Shown here: piece after piece, positions 9,120 to 21,081 of the stretch | How positions within the stretch are numbered: the stretch's first letter is position 1 | Layout of the letters: the number at the start of each line of letters is the position of its first letter | Notes under the pieces: generated by a model | Seen by the model: only the letters and a program-made list of their open reading frames with translations | Databases searched by the model: none | What the model was told of the DNA's origin: nothing | Origin: Eucommia ulmoides | Lineage: Eukaryota; Streptophyta; Magnoliopsida; Garryales; Eucommiaceae | Direction: 5' to 3' | Length of the DNA: 64,000 bases | NCBI GenBank assembly: GCA_016647705.1 | Contig: CM028338.1 | Location: 13,298,240-13,362,239, forward strand | Made by a program: the position numbers and the translations under genes

Positions 9120-10595
9120 ATGGCTTCCCCATCGCCTCACTTCGTGCTGCTTCCCTTTTTGGCTCAAGGCCACCTTATTCCCATGATAGACATTTCCAGA
9201 TTGCTAGCAAAACGCGGAGTAGTAGTGACCATAATCACTACTCCCCTAAATGCCAAGAGATTCGAAAGAATCATCACCCGGGAAATAGATTCCGGCCTCC
9301 AAATCCGAGTAGTCCAACTCCACTTCCCTTGCGTGGAAGCCGGTTTGCCCCAAGGGTGCGAGAATTTCGACCACTTGACCACAATGGCTTCCGCTGGACA
9401 ATTCTTGGAGGCAACTCGAATGCTTCAAAAGCCAGTGGAAGATCTCTTCGAAGGGTTAAGCCCGCCCCCAACTTGCTTGCTGTCCGACATGTGTTACCCA
9501 TGGACTACCCTTGTTGCGGAGAAGTTTTCCGTTCCGAAGCTTGTTTTCCACGGAATGTGTTGTTTTTCCCTCTTTTGCAATCATGTTTTGTACACGTCGA
9601 GGGTTTTCGACACAGTCGCCTCAGAAACCGAGCCTTTTGCAGTGCCCGGCATGCCTGATCATATCGAATTGACGAAAACTCAAGTTCCGACATTGGTCAA
9701 CATGAATACATCGTCGGGGGTAAAAGACGTGCGGAAAGAGATCAAGGAAGGAGAGCTGTCAGCCTATGGCGTCGTGGTCAACACTTTCGAGGAGATGGAG
9801 GAGAAGTACGTGAAGGAATACGCAAAGGCGATGGGGAAGAAAGTTTGGTGCATTGGGCCGGTTTCATTGTGCAATAAGAACAACTTGGACAAGGCCGACA
9901 GAGGGAACAAGGCCTCCATCGACGAGCACCACTGCTTGAAGTGGCTCGACTCTTGGGAACAAGGCTCGGTGGTATACGTTTGCCTCGGGAGCCTAACTCG
10001 CCTAGCAACCTCACAAATGATAGAGCTCGGGCTTGGGCTAGAGGCATCGAATAGGCCATTCGTATGGGTCATAAGGTATGAAATCGTTGAATTTGAGAAA
10101 TGGATTTTGGAAGAAGGGTATGGGGAGAGGATTAAGGGAAGAGGGCTTTTAATCCACGGGTGGGCCCCACAAGTGTTGATATTATCGCACCGGGCGATCG
10201 GAGGGTTCCTGACGCACTGCGGGTGGAATTCCACAATGGAAGGGATATGCGCGGGGGTTCCAATGCTGACGTGGCCGATATTCGCAGAGCAATTTGTTAA
10301 CGAGAAGTTGGTCGTGCATGTACTGAAGACTGCTGTGAGCGTCGGCGTGAAAATTCAAATCTATCCTGGGAACGAAGAGGAGGTCGGCATTTTGTTGAGG
10401 AGGGAAGACGTCAAGATGGGTATAGATAAGGTGATGGAGGAAAAAGAGGAAGGGGAAGAGAGGAGGAGGAGAGCCAGGAAGTTTGGGGAGATGGCAAAAT
10501 GGGCGATAGAAGAAGGGGGTTCTTCACACCACAATTTAACCATGTTAATTCAAGATGTCATGGAGAAATCAAATCAACTTCGAAAAGATGGGTGA
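9120..10595 (+). CDS. UDP-glycosyltransferase, UGT73-like (copy 1)
   Basis: A single exon of 491 aa. The family transfers sugar from a UDP-sugar to hydroxyls of small plant metabolites (flavonoids, coumarins, terpenoids or hormones) in the cytosol. The N-terminal acceptor domain starts with the FLAQGHLIP motif, whose His18 is the predicted catalytic base; Asp123 in LLSDMCYPW is the partner. The C-terminal PSPG donor box spans residues 348-391 (Trp348 to Gln391), with the HCGWNS core at 366-371. Trp369 and the final Gln391 favour UDP-glucose in this family. No signal peptide or membrane segment is seen. The GLEASNRPFVWVIR stretch and length fit group D (UGT73). I start at 9120 because that ATG matches copy 2; the open frame extends upstream only to a TTG at 9078. 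The acceptor substrate cannot be told from sequence. Confidence 0.95.
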   Translation: MASPSPHFVLLPFLAQGHLIPMIDISRLLAKRGVVVTIITTPLNAKRFERIITREIDSGLQIRVVQLHFPCVEAGLPQGCENFDHLTTMASAGQFLEATRMLQKPVEDLFEGLSPPPTCLLSDMCYPWTTLVAEKFSVPKLVFHGMCCFSLFCNHVLYTSRVFDTVASETEPFAVPGMPDHIELTKTQVPTLVNMNTSSGVKDVRKEIKEGELSAYGVVVNTFEEMEEKYVKEYAKAMGKKVWCIGPVSLCNKNNLDKADRGNKASIDEHHCLKWLDSWEQGSVVYVCLGSLTRLATSQMIELGLGLEASNRPFVWVIRYEIVEFEKWILEEGYGERIKGRGLLIHGWAPQVLILSHRAIGGFLTHCGWNSTMEGICAGVPMLTWPIFAEQFVNEKLVVHVLKTAVSVGVKIQIYPGNEEEVGILLRREDVKMGIDKVMEEKEEGEERRRRARKFGEMAKWAIEEGGSSHHNLTMLIQDVMEKSNQLRKDG

Positions 10596-10684
10596 AGTGA
10601 AGGAACAATAGAAAAGAGATTGTACAAACTCATATTATGAACTTCTTTTGCGTTCATCACTTCACAACCAAAAAATTATGTTTT

Positions 10685-10690
10685 AATAAA
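10685..10690 (+). terminator. Candidate poly(A) signal of UGT copy 1
   Basis: A canonical AATAAA lies 90 bp after the stop codon, in a U-rich 3' region. Plant polyadenylation signals are loose, so this is a candidate only. Confidence 0.4.
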
Positions 10691-11300
10691 AATGTTTGTT
10701 TTGTTATTGAGCAAGTATTTGACTTTGATTTAAAACGAAAAATCAATATCTGCAAGAAAATATTACGCCAGATAAATTTTTTTATTAAATGATAAAGTGT
10801 ATCAAAATCAGTTTATGTGTATTTTGATTAATCGTCTCTTTGGATAGTTTTAATAACGGATTTTTCTATAAATTTGATATATTTAAGATTAAATTTAATA
10901 TTTAATTTTTAAAATATTTAATATTTAATTTTTAAAATATTTAAAAAATAAATAAATTGAACTTTGGCTAATAAGATAGGGCACCTCCTTTGCCGATCCT
11001 AACTCCTAAGTTTAGCTTTCACAAGCAAAAAAATAAAAAATAAAACACACACATACTCAATGTCAGTCACGGTAGAGTTTCAACATTTTGCAGCATTATG
11101 TCAAAGTCACCAAGCATGCTTTGTTCCTCCATTATTATGACACCCAAAAAGACCGCGCCCGTCTTCTTTGAACGGTCTTTTCTCTCTTGCCTTTACCTCA
11201 ATCATTGTTGAGCGAGAAAATTAAAATATCACTGACGGAACCTTGTCGATATATCACACAAATCTTTGGGTCGTCGAACTCTGTCTCCCTTGTTCAGATT

Positions 11301-12591
11301 CGAGCTTACCCGAACATTGCAAAAAAAAAATTTGATTTCTTGCCCGCTCTATCCATGGTCCTCAATGCCATCTAACCATTTTCATTCCAAAAAATTCTAT
11401 CCTATTTTCACATTTTTAAAATTTTTGTGTTAATAAATTTATTTCCGTTTTCATTCTCATCCCAAAATCTAAAATCATTTCTATTATTTTTTAAAAAAAA
11501 TGAGAAACAATTTTTTTTTTTTTATTTATCATAATTCTCATTCTATTTCTAAACTAAAAAAGAATAAGGTCAGTATAAATAAAATTGTTAATAAGGTACG
11601 CTTTCAACTCTTGTAAGTTTTTTTTTTTTTTTTTTCCCTTTCATTTTCTTCTTCTTATTCTTCATGTTCTTCGCGCGGTTCGTCATCCTCCTCTTCCTTC
11701 TTGTTGTCCATCCTCCTCCGGCCTCCCTTTTCCTCTTCTTTGTTGTCTATTCTCCTCCTCCTCGTTAGTCCTCCTCCTCGTCACCGTCGGCTTCGCTATC
11801 GTTGTCGCAACGCCAATCGATTTTGTGGCCATAGTTTTCTTCGTCTGCTTCGAGGCCATCGTCTGCTTCGTCTGTAAATGACGAAATCGAAATCGAAACT
11901 AGGGTTAGTGGCTTCATCTTTCGTCTTCATGGCTTAGTGGTCTGTCCCTAGTTTCGATTTCGAAATCGAAACTAGGGTTAGTAGCTTTGTCTTTCGTCTT
12001 TGTGGCTTCATAGTCTGTCCCTAGTTTCGAAATCGAAATTAGGGTTTTGATTTCAAGCTGTAATCGATTTTGATTTCGATTTCAATTTCATTTGGGGTTT
12101 TGGATTTTGATTTTGATCGGAGTTTAGGATTTCGATTTCAATTTCGATTTCGATTGGGATTTAGAGTTTGATTGCTTGATAATTTTTTTATTGCGGTTTA
12201 AGGTTCGACTGCTTGATGATTTCTTGATTGTGGTATAGGGTTCATTATTGATTTTTAGGATAAAAACGTTACCAAACGCGATTCTGTTCCTAGAACTAAT
12301 TTTTTTTTTATCATTACTAAACATGATTCTGTTCCCAAAAAAGAAACATAATTTTCATCATATCTCATCTCACTCTCATTCCACTGCATGGGATGAGTAC
12401 GAAATGGTTACCAAACAGGTCCCAATTTTTTGGTTGCCATTAGCAAATTAACATGGACTACACAAATTATATTTTCGTACTAATTTGTAATTTTTTTTTT
12501 TATTAAAATGAATTGTTTTATAATATTAAATTGATTAAGTATAATTTTAAATGTGAAAAGTGATTTTTATTAATATCTTGTTATGCCATAG
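11301..12591. other. Intergenic DNA with pyrimidine-rich tract, no supported gene
   Basis: A C/T-rich tract (about 11615-11880) gives a long low-complexity frame with no protein-family features. It is followed by the tandem repeat annotated separately and then by AT-rich sequence with recurring 'aaacgcgattctgttcc' and 'aaacatgattctgttccc' words (12270-12340). This resembles decayed transposon ends, but no termini could be matched. Confidence 0.5.
11884..12045. repeat. Tandem repeat with inverted 'aaatcgaaactaggg' words
   Basis: The block 'cgaaatcgaaactagggtta ... tcgtcttc ... tctgtccctagtttcga' occurs at about 11888-11960 and again at about 11963-12035. Each unit starts with the word and ends with its reverse complement, so every unit can fold into a stem. 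A third, partial unit follows. Confidence 0.8.
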
Positions 12592-13205
12592 TGATGCACC
12601 CTTGATCTCGGAAAATAAGAAGAAAAAAATGGAAAGAAGAGGAAAAAAAGGTTTTTGTTTCCTCCCTCTCGAAATCCTAAAAAATCCATTCATTTTTAGA
12701 AAAACAAGTTTACAAGGGCTTTCTAGGCCCCGATTTTGAAAACATTCTTTGGGGTGAGATTTATTTAAAAAATGGAGTCGCCACCTAGTATTGGATTAAA
12801 TGGTGTGCTAGGTCATCGGTATTTCTAAAAAATTATTTTTATTTTAAAATGACCTAAGTTTTGACTAAAAACAAATAGCTGATTTTTACCAGAGACTTCT
12901 TTAAAATTTGGGGGTCGGTTATGCTCGGAAAATGTATTAAGTACCCCAAGACACTCTTCCAAAGATGTTACCTAAGTGTAAGTAGATATTTACGTTTAAA
13001 CAAGTCCAAATAATTTCCTTTGGTTTTAGTTAACACAATAATTCTATTTTTTTATATATTTTTTTGTCGTTTTATGTAAGGAAACAAGGATAATTGATTT
13101 ATTAAAAACAACAATAGATAAAACAGATTGGAAATAAACAACAAATATCCCCCTTTTAGACCGATTACCTATTATGGAAGAATCAACATGTTCAACCTCG
13201 GGAGA

Positions 13206-13225
13206 GGGGGGGGGGGGGGGGGGGG
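13206..13225. repeat. Poly-G run
   Basis: Twenty uninterrupted G on the plus strand, seen directly. It lies inside LTR-like repeat A and is absent from the matching part of repeat B. It is a candidate G-quadruplex site and prone to assembly error. Confidence 0.9.
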
Positions 13226-13380
13226 TTTATTTGGACACTTAACAAAAATAGTTTATTTATTTTTAGTTGATGACCGAACCTGCAAAGGTTACTTACGTAT
13301 CCTTGTTTTCACAAGGAATCAGATCGAAACGTAGTTCACTACGAGATGATTTTATTTATTTATTTATTTATTATTATTGT

Positions 13381-13492
<112 letters not shown>

Positions 13493-15565
13493 CAAGTAAG
13501 AACAAAACATAGCACATATGGTAAGTGGATATGCACGCTTGATTTTGTCAAAAACACTTCAAGTGAACTTACTTGCTTAGGAAAGTTTAGTGTTAAGGTT
13601 TACTTTGTTAGTCTAAAGGGAAAGAATATATATAGGTGCCAGTCCTATTTGTAACTAAGAAGATGAAAACGTTTCTGAAGTAGGTGCATACTTATTCCCC
13701 GAAGGAATAAAGGTCGTTCTTTTATTCTGATTTTTAGCCACAAGGGTCTAGATGTAATAATATAGAGGGTTCCAATCCATGGTCTAAGGTGTAGAGAAAG
13801 TCCATGATCTAGGCTTATATATAGGGTATCAGTCCACAAGCCTAAGACATAAACCAGGCTCTGATCTAGGCTAGCACAGAAAGGCGCAGAACAAGAAAAG
13901 TAAATGGTAGTTGTTAGTTGTTAGAGTCCATCATAGGTGGTTTATTTTAAGTCCATTGGATTTCAATTTCATGTGTTCTTGACTAAGCCAAAGATGTTAT
14001 GCAGAAACTGTAGTGTTCTTGATGTTCTTGACACAAAACATATTATTTACACTATGTATATTATTTAAAACTCTAATAACTACCCAAGAACAATATGTAC
14101 AAATAAAACTAAAATATTAAACAATCAAAAATTAAAGAAGAGTTTAAAAAGACTTACCTACTATAAGGGGAGTAATCTTTCCCTAAGTATTTTCTTTCTT
14201 CTCATTCTTTAAATCTTCTTCCTTCTTATTGATTGTTCTTCAACAACTTCTTGAACCCTTGTTAAAAGAGTGCCAAGAACACCTTTTAGGATAATTTTTG
14301 GTAAGATTTGAGGGTGATCTAGGGGTATAAAGCTTAGGAAATCCCAAGACTCGAGAGGGAAATTTGAGCCTAGAGATAGGGGATCTGGCTTAACTTGTTT
14401 CCAAATGAAAACAGACTGCCTTTTATAGGCAACGGATTCCTTGGGCATTCACCAATGTGAAGGCATGCCCATCCTGTTTCATATGGCCCTTTAATGTTAT
14501 TTATGGCCCTTTAATGCCATTCCATGCTAGTTTACTAGGCATGTGCTCAAAATCTCCTTAGATTTTATAGGTAATCAAGTAGATTTGGTAATGATTCACC
14601 AAATCTTGTAAATATTTTGATCATTAATGCCCATTTAATTCTTTCATAAATGCTATTAAATGCATGTTTAATGCTCGATTTGATGAAATTTGGTTCGGTT
14701 AGCTTCGTAATTACTAGTTACTCTTGGTTACTAGATTACATGATTAGATTTTTGAGAGGAAATATTTGCCAAATGATCTCCTCTTTAAATGTCCATTAAT
14801 GCCTTCATTAAATATGACATTTAATGCTTGGTTAGATGCATGATTTGAAGGGTAGTAAATCCTTGGATATGATGGGAATCCATTCGGTTAGCTTTATAAC
14901 CACTAGTTACTCCAAGTAACTAGATTTTCATAATGAGATTTTGCTAAGAAATCTTGCCAATAGATCTCCTGCTAAATGCATCATTAATGCATTCATTGAA
15001 TGTGATATATATGGCCATTAATGATAGCATGCTAGTTTAGTTAGCTTTAAACTATGTTTTAGGCACTAGTTACTTTAGGTAACTAAATTTTCATGATGAA
15101 ATCTTGACTAATCAAGTATTTTTTTTTGCTTGATTTTTGAGATTAATACTTTAAATAAGAAAATTAAAGAAATATTTTTGGTGTCAATTAGAAAAAACCG
15201 GTGAAAGTAAAAGTTTTGGGGGTTAAAACGGAAAACAAATGTAATTGGTGAAATTTCGTTAAGTTAAAGGGTAGAAACTAATTTAATCATATTAAAAGTG
15301 ATTTTCATGAAAAATCTACCTTTAATATTATCATTTTAGTCACCATTAACTTAATAAATTTTGAAGTTGACCCGAAATTTTTACTTAAGTCAAATTTCGA
15401 TCGAATTGACAATTTTATGTTTTTCTTATATTTTTTTTGGCTTTTTGTAGTATTCAACGTAATCTAAGATTGAAATTCGTTCCCTTTAAACCTTACTTTA
15501 AAGTTTATCCAAATTTATACTGTAGACCCCATACTTAAATGAGCGGGACAAAATGCAGTGTCTAT

Positions 15566-16936
15566 AACTACTCCTCTTTGTTATGCGAGTTTACCCGTAA
15601 TGACAAAGATAAGAGATATAAACATTTTGTTCCATGAGACATGAAACATAAATATAATAATTCTAAAACATGAAATTTAAACTCAATATGCAAAGTCGGG
15701 AATGTTCTTGAATGTTGCTGCATCTAAACTAGGAAAACAGTAAATCCTTAGGAAAGGGAAGGCCAGGAATGTACGAACGTTCTTGGAAATTGCTGCATCA
15801 TCCTTAGAAAAAGTAGTAAAGCGAAGGTCAAGAATGTTCTTGGGAATCGCTACATCTACACTACTAAAAATAGTAAAGTCCTAGGAAAGTGAAGACTAGG
15901 AATGTACGAATGTTCTCATCCTTAGACACAATAATAAAGCGAAGGCCATGAACGTTTTCTGGGAATCGCTACATCTATAATACAAAATAGCAAAGCTTTG
16001 GGAAAGCAAATACCAAGAATGTATGAATGTTCCTAGGAATCGTTACTCATTTCTTAGGCACAATAGTAATCTCCTAGGAAATCAAAGGCCAAGAACATGC
16101 GAACATTCTCGGGAATCGTTGCCTTGTCACTAGGGAAAATAGTAGTTTCTTAGGAAAGCGAAGGACTAGAACGTTCTTGGGAATCTTTGTATCATCACTA
16201 GGAATACTACATTCCTACCCAACAGATAAGAAATTTTCTCAAAGGAGGGTTAGTTAACCGATCCTAGAGGATTAAACCACAACATTTGGAGAATACCAAC
16301 TCATCGCCATCTTCTGGTTATGACCGTACCCATTTAAGGACTTTCCCATATATCTTAGGATAGCTAAGAATCAGATCAAATATAGTTATAAGAAGTTCGA
16401 ATGAGGGTTAACCGACCAGTCCTATAATGGAGACGTTGTAGCATTAGAGAATGCTGACTCATCGTAATTTCCGGGTTATGACCATACCCATTTAGGGGCT
16501 TTCCTATATATCTTAGGATATCTAAGAATGAGGCCATGTATAGTTCTAACAGGTAAAGTAAATCAAGATTGGGTGGAAACGGTTCTAGGTTAGAGAAACC
16601 AATTCCGGGGGTATCTTTTCTGTCTGAGACAGAAGCCAACAAATGATGGTTCTCACCAAAGTTTTCACAAGGATCCATTTATTTAAACAGTAAATTAAAC
16701 ATTTATTTATTTATTTATTTCAACCTTTCTTGACCGAACTCCATCAAGGTGCCTATATACATTAGTATAACTAAAAATTAGGCCACAACGTAGTTCGAGA
16801 CATTCATTTATTTGTTTTTTTTTTTTTTTCAATCTAGATTGATTGAACCCTATCGGGGAGCCTACGTTTCTTAGACTAGCTAAGAATCAGGCCACAACGT
16901 AGTTTGGGATTTGGGTTTTGTTTTAACCGAACCCAC
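15566..16936. mobile_element. Spacer between the two LTR-like repeats, non-coding, repeat-rich
   Basis: This 1.37-kb stretch has no recognisable gag or pol. It holds the 15700-16215 tandem array, then blocks containing 'ccatatatcttagga' and 'gtagttc', then units of the 'ccgaac...cctacgt' repeat. Part of it (about 16480-16610) recurs after repeat B at 19900-20000. It may be the internal region of a non-autonomous element or part of a longer, rearranged LTR. Confidence 0.5.
15700..16215. repeat. Degenerate tandem array, unit about 75-85 bp
   Basis: About six units share the order 'gaacgttcttgggaatcg' - 'ctgcatca' - 'ctaggaaaa' - 'agtaaa' - 'ctaggaaagcgaagg' - 'ccaggaatgt'. Units differ by short indels. 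No frame is maintained, so it is not a protein repeat. Confidence 0.8.
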
Positions 16937-19889
16937 TGACGCACCTTGGATTTTAATTGCGGAAGAAGTAGTGCACGGGAAGAAGAGGAAACAAATTTAA
17001 TTCCTCCCTCTCTAAGTCGTCCAAATCTATTTATTTTTTAAAATATTTTTTGAAGGATTTTTCTAGGCATCGGTTTTGAAAAAACTTCTCGGTTTGGGAT
17101 TTTATGTTGAAAACGGTGTCTCCACCTAGCATGGGATTAAATGGTGTGCTAGGTTACTGGGATTTTTAGAAATTTATTTTTTTTTGTTTGAAATAGACAA
17201 TGTTTTGACTCTTAAAGGTCTATGTACTAGAGTTATTCTTAAAGTTCAGGGGTTGGTTATGCTTGGGGAAGGTTTTACGCACCTCAAGACACCCATCTGT
17301 AAATGGTACCTTAATCTAAATGAATATTTACTGTTAAACAGTACCCAAGTAATTTTCTTTGATTTACTTAAATAAAACAATTATCTTTTTAAAATTGCTC
17401 CCCCTCCCCCTCCTTTTTTTTGTTTTTTGTTTTACTGTATTTTTGACATGATTAAACCTTGTAAATGTTTTAACTATCTATATGAAACTACAACTAAAGC
17501 ATATTGAAATGATTTTTTTTTTTTTTTTTGATATAATGAAAGCTGTAAACTATACTAATCTAAGCAGCGACAACCCAATAGCAGTATATGATAAACATAA
17601 ATATTAAAGACCGAACATTATAAAGATTGTCTACATATCCTCGTTTTCACAAGGAACCAGGTTGACATGTAGTTCCAAGCATACAATATGATATGGTTTC
17701 ATTATTAAAGGTGATTGAACCCTTATGCGGGTTGCCTACGTACTTTGGCAAGTAACCAAAGGTCAGTTTATCACGTAGTCCATTATTTAAGGTTAAAACT
17801 ATATGGTTTATTTTATTAAAGGTGATCGAACCTGTATGAGGTTGTCTATATACTTTGGTGAGTAACCAAAGATCAAGTCTGACATAGTTCCTTTACGTTT
17901 GGTTTCAAGTGTTCTTCATGTTCTTGACATGTTCTTGATGTTCTTGACACGATCTTGGACAATTTGAACATAATTTGATGATTTTGACATGTTTTCTACA
18001 ATTTTGTCTTGATTACTTGTTATATATGCTATGTATATGAAATTTAAGTATGAATACTACACGATCACGCTATGTACAAACATAATATGCATATTTAAGC
18101 TAAGATCAAAGGGTGTTTCAAGAGGACATACCTACTTAGGGAATGTAGTATTCCCTAAGTAATTACCTTTATTTTTTCCTTGATCTTCTTTGGTTGAATT
18201 CTGTCAATCACCGTCAACTTCCTGAGTTCTTGCTCCAAGAACCTCAAGAATACCCTTTAGGACCGAATTTCAGCAAAATAACGGCGTGTTATTCAAGAGA
18301 AATGCTTGAAAAGCCTAGCACCCGAGAGAGTTGCTCGAGCTTAGATAGAGAAGCTAGGGTTCCAAGACTTGAAAATTATGAAACCAAGCACCCCTATTTA
18401 TTGGCAAGGGATCTTGAGCTTGGATGAATACACATGCTATCCTAGACTCCTCCTTGGGGTTTGTTTGGCCTAGGAGACATGCTTTCTTTGTTTTGATCTT
18501 GACCACCTTCGGATGAATTTTGAGTGTAGCGGAAGATTATCTAAGATTTGGTAATGATTACCAAATCTTTTTCAAGATCTTGCTATGAATGGCAATCATT
18601 GGAAATCATTACTCAATCTTGGATCTCATTGGTTGCACATGGGTGCATTTATGACATGATGTGACACTTCCAGTTTAATTTAGGGGCTAAGTATCGATTA
18701 ATTTCACTATTTTGGTTTGTTTGCCATAAATGCTTCTAAGGTGAAATGAATTTTGTCTTGTAGTGTCATCTTGAATTTAATGCCCTATGATGACTCATGA
18801 CTTCGTGAGCACACATTCGATTGGTTTTGGATTGAATCGGGTTAGTTTGCCTGGTAACTGATAGTTGGATTTCAAGGTTTCTAGTTAATCCTAAGATATT
18901 TTGATGAAAATTTATTGATACCTTGAATCTACCCCTTACATGTCATTCCAAGCAATAAATTTTTGATGGGATGTACAATAAATGCTATGTCTAGGTGGCA
19001 AACCGGATTGGTTTGATTTCGATAACGGGTTGTCACATTTCAGGGATTTCAGTTAAACCTAAGATATTTTGATCAAAATATCTACATCTCTTGAATATGG
19101 CCTATCCATGTCATCCCAAGATTTAATGCTTAAAGGGATGGGTATTTAATGCACATTAAATGTCTAACTTAGGTGGCATACCGAATCGGTTTAGTTTCGA
19201 TAACGATTGATTACCTCCTAAGTGTCTTGGTTTCCTTCCTTAGATATTTGTGTAGAGAATGTCTAAGGGTTTCTTGGTCATTTCAAATATCCTTTGTGGC
19301 TTTTAATGATGGGTTGGGCCCTTGATTCATTGGGCCTAGGTGATTAATCAAGATGACTTTGGTTTTGGTCGATAAACCGAGTTTTAATCCTTTGTTATAT
19401 TGTGCAACTTGGACTTTCCATGACATTTCCATGCCTTGATTTAGGTATTTTGAACTTATTTTAATGATATTAATACTTTAAACAATAATTTAAATAAGTA
19501 TTTTTTGTGTCGAATAGACGAAATCGGTAATAATAAATGTTTCAGGGATCAAAGTAGGTAACCAAGGTAATTTGGTAAAATTTCCTATAATTAAAGGGTA
19601 GTATCTAATCTTTATTCATATTAGAGGTGATTTAATGAAAATTAACCTTTACTAGTGTCATCTTAGACCCCCTTTAATTTTAAGAATTTTGAGATTGACT
19701 CGAAACTTTTATTTTACCAAATTTAGTCAAATTCAACAGTTTTTATATTTTCTTATGTTTTTATGGGTTTTTCTATATTATCTAGTGTGACCTAAAGTAT
19801 AAATTCATTCTCTTTAAGCTTAAGTTTAAAGTTTATCTGAACTTGTACTTTCAATTGAACATTGATTAGGCATAACAATGGATGTCTAC
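16937..19889 (-). mobile_element. LTR-like direct repeat B (about 2.95 kb), Ty3/gypsy-type
   Basis: The second copy of repeat A, with matching edges ('tgacgcacc' at the left, 'gatgtcta' at the right). It is non-coding. The sequence just left of it gives no primer-binding-site match on the minus strand, and the sequence to its right resembles the A-B spacer. The two repeats therefore do not form a textbook single element. Confidence 0.6.
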
Positions 19890-20680
19890 TCCCGCATGTA
19901 TTTTCCTACATATCTTAGGATAACTAAAAATCAGGTCAAATGTAGTTCTAACAAGTAAAGTAAATCAATTTTTTGTTGGAAAAGGTTCTTGGTTAGAGAA
20001 ACTAATTATGGGGCCTTCATTTCAATATATGATTGAAAATAGCTGAGAGGATTCTTACCTGAGAAACCCTCGGGAAAAGTCAACACCTAGTGGAGTTTCA
20101 TAACCATATCCCACCTCGGACTACCGAAAAGGACTAAAAAACTTCCTGAAAGAAGTTACCTCAGATAAAATATGCCCCAGTAAGAGACTAGCGGTTGGTG
20201 GTGCTTATCTTTAGGGAATATGGATCTCAATTCTTAAATTTTGTTCCAACCCTAGCTGGGGCGAAAGAATATGTCCTTGGCGTTTGGAAAAATGTGACAA
20301 AACCCACGTGGGCTACCCACGTATCTCAGACTAAGTGTGTGATTTTAATGCCCGATTGAGACTGAAAACCTTGTTGTGTTGTGTTGCTTTTGTTTTTTAT
20401 TTTTAAATATCATGTCATGTCGTTATTTTGGACAATGACCGTCAGACGACTAAAACCCACATGGGTTATCTACGTGTCTTGATTTCCTAGGTCAGAAATC
20501 AGGTTGAAATATAATTCGGCCCTCGTTGTGATAATTTTATTTTACATTTAGGTTGTCGACCGAACCCACAAGGGTTGCCTACGTATCCTGATTTTTTAGG
20601 TCAGGAATCAAGTTGAAACGTCGTTCATGTTTGTTTTAATTTTATTTCTTTTAGGTTGTCGACCGAACCCACAAGGGTTA
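17620..20680 (+). repeat. Dispersed units of 'GACCGAACCCACAAGGGTTG...CCTACGTATC'
   Basis: Units with the order 'ccgaac...ggttgcctacgta' then 'aggaatcaggttgaaacgtagttc' occur near 17620, 17710, 17830, 20310, 20450, 20540 and 20650. Related units lie near 13270, 16730 and 16850. All are in the same orientation. The outer halves of each unit can pair imperfectly. They are hallmarks of this LTR family rather than genes. Confidence 0.7.
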
Positions 20681-20685
20681 CTTAC
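19890..20685. mobile_element. LTR-family spacer copy, rearranged
   Basis: The start (19900-20000) matches 16480-16610. The rest carries further 'ccgaacccac' units and no coding sequence. It extends the A-spacer-B series into a partial third period. Confidence 0.5.
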
Positions 20686-20712
20686 GTGTAGATACTGCAT
20701 TTTGTCATGAGC
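20686..20712 (+). mobile_element. LTR terminus fragment, inverted relative to A and B
   Basis: TGTAGATACTGCATTTTGTC starts at 20686 and is the reverse complement of the right edge of repeat A ('gacaaaatgcagtgtcta'). It therefore looks like the first 20-30 bp of an LTR in plus orientation, cut off just before the UGT copy 2 block. Confidence 0.5.
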
Positions 20713-20825
20713 TTCGAATTGAAAGTAGAAATTTAGATAATAAAATTAAAAACTTCAACACTCTCTCTTATAATAAATGGCAACAACCATTTTCATTTTG
20801 AGTTCATAAATTTTCTTGGCATCTT

Positions 20826-21081
20826 CGAGAAATTTTATATGTTTTATATAACGTTTCTAGAAGCTATGTAAGATTGGCATCACTATCACTCTTTGGAGAT
20901 AACGTGCAGGACTTCGCGGCCGTGTTTGTCATTTCATATCATTACGATAATCCACACGGACCCAGTAGAAAGAACCAACCATTGTTTAGACTCTGGATTT
21001 TCTATTGAGGCGGCCGTTAAAGTTTAGGCAATATTTAAATAGACCCCTCAATCATTCCTTCAAAAAAGGTTTCGGGTTTCC
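20826..21081 (+). promoter_or_regulatory. Promoter of UGT copy 2
   Basis: Compared with copy 1, the stretch between 'agaaagaacca' and 'ctctggattttc' is 54 bp shorter and has lost the TATATAT box. About 20 bp, 'cggccgttaaagtttaggca', is gained after 'attgagg' (21011-21030). The remaining TATA-like word is ATATTTAAAT at 21031-21040, 42 bp before the ATG, which would leave a very short 5' UTR. The W-box-type TTGACC beside it in copy 1 reads TAGACC here. The ACGTG core is kept (20902-20906). Confidence 0.5.

Larger units (their letters stand above)
8851..11300 (+). repeat. UGT duplication block, copy 1
   Basis: Collinear with about 20826-23200. The promoter words ('gtttctagaag', 'ctttggagataacgtgc', 'ggattttctattgagg'), the whole coding region and about 700 bp of 3' flank ('aaaacacacacat', 'agagtttcaaca', 'gtcaaagtcacca', 'gtcttctttgaac', 'tacctcaatcatt') recur in the same order. 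Homology fades near 11300. The copies are separated by transposon DNA. Confidence 0.85.

Noticed and set aside
11585..11881. 98-codon hydrophobic frame in pyrimidine-rich DNA
   Set aside because: Low-complexity CT-rich tract; no homologue features or gene context.
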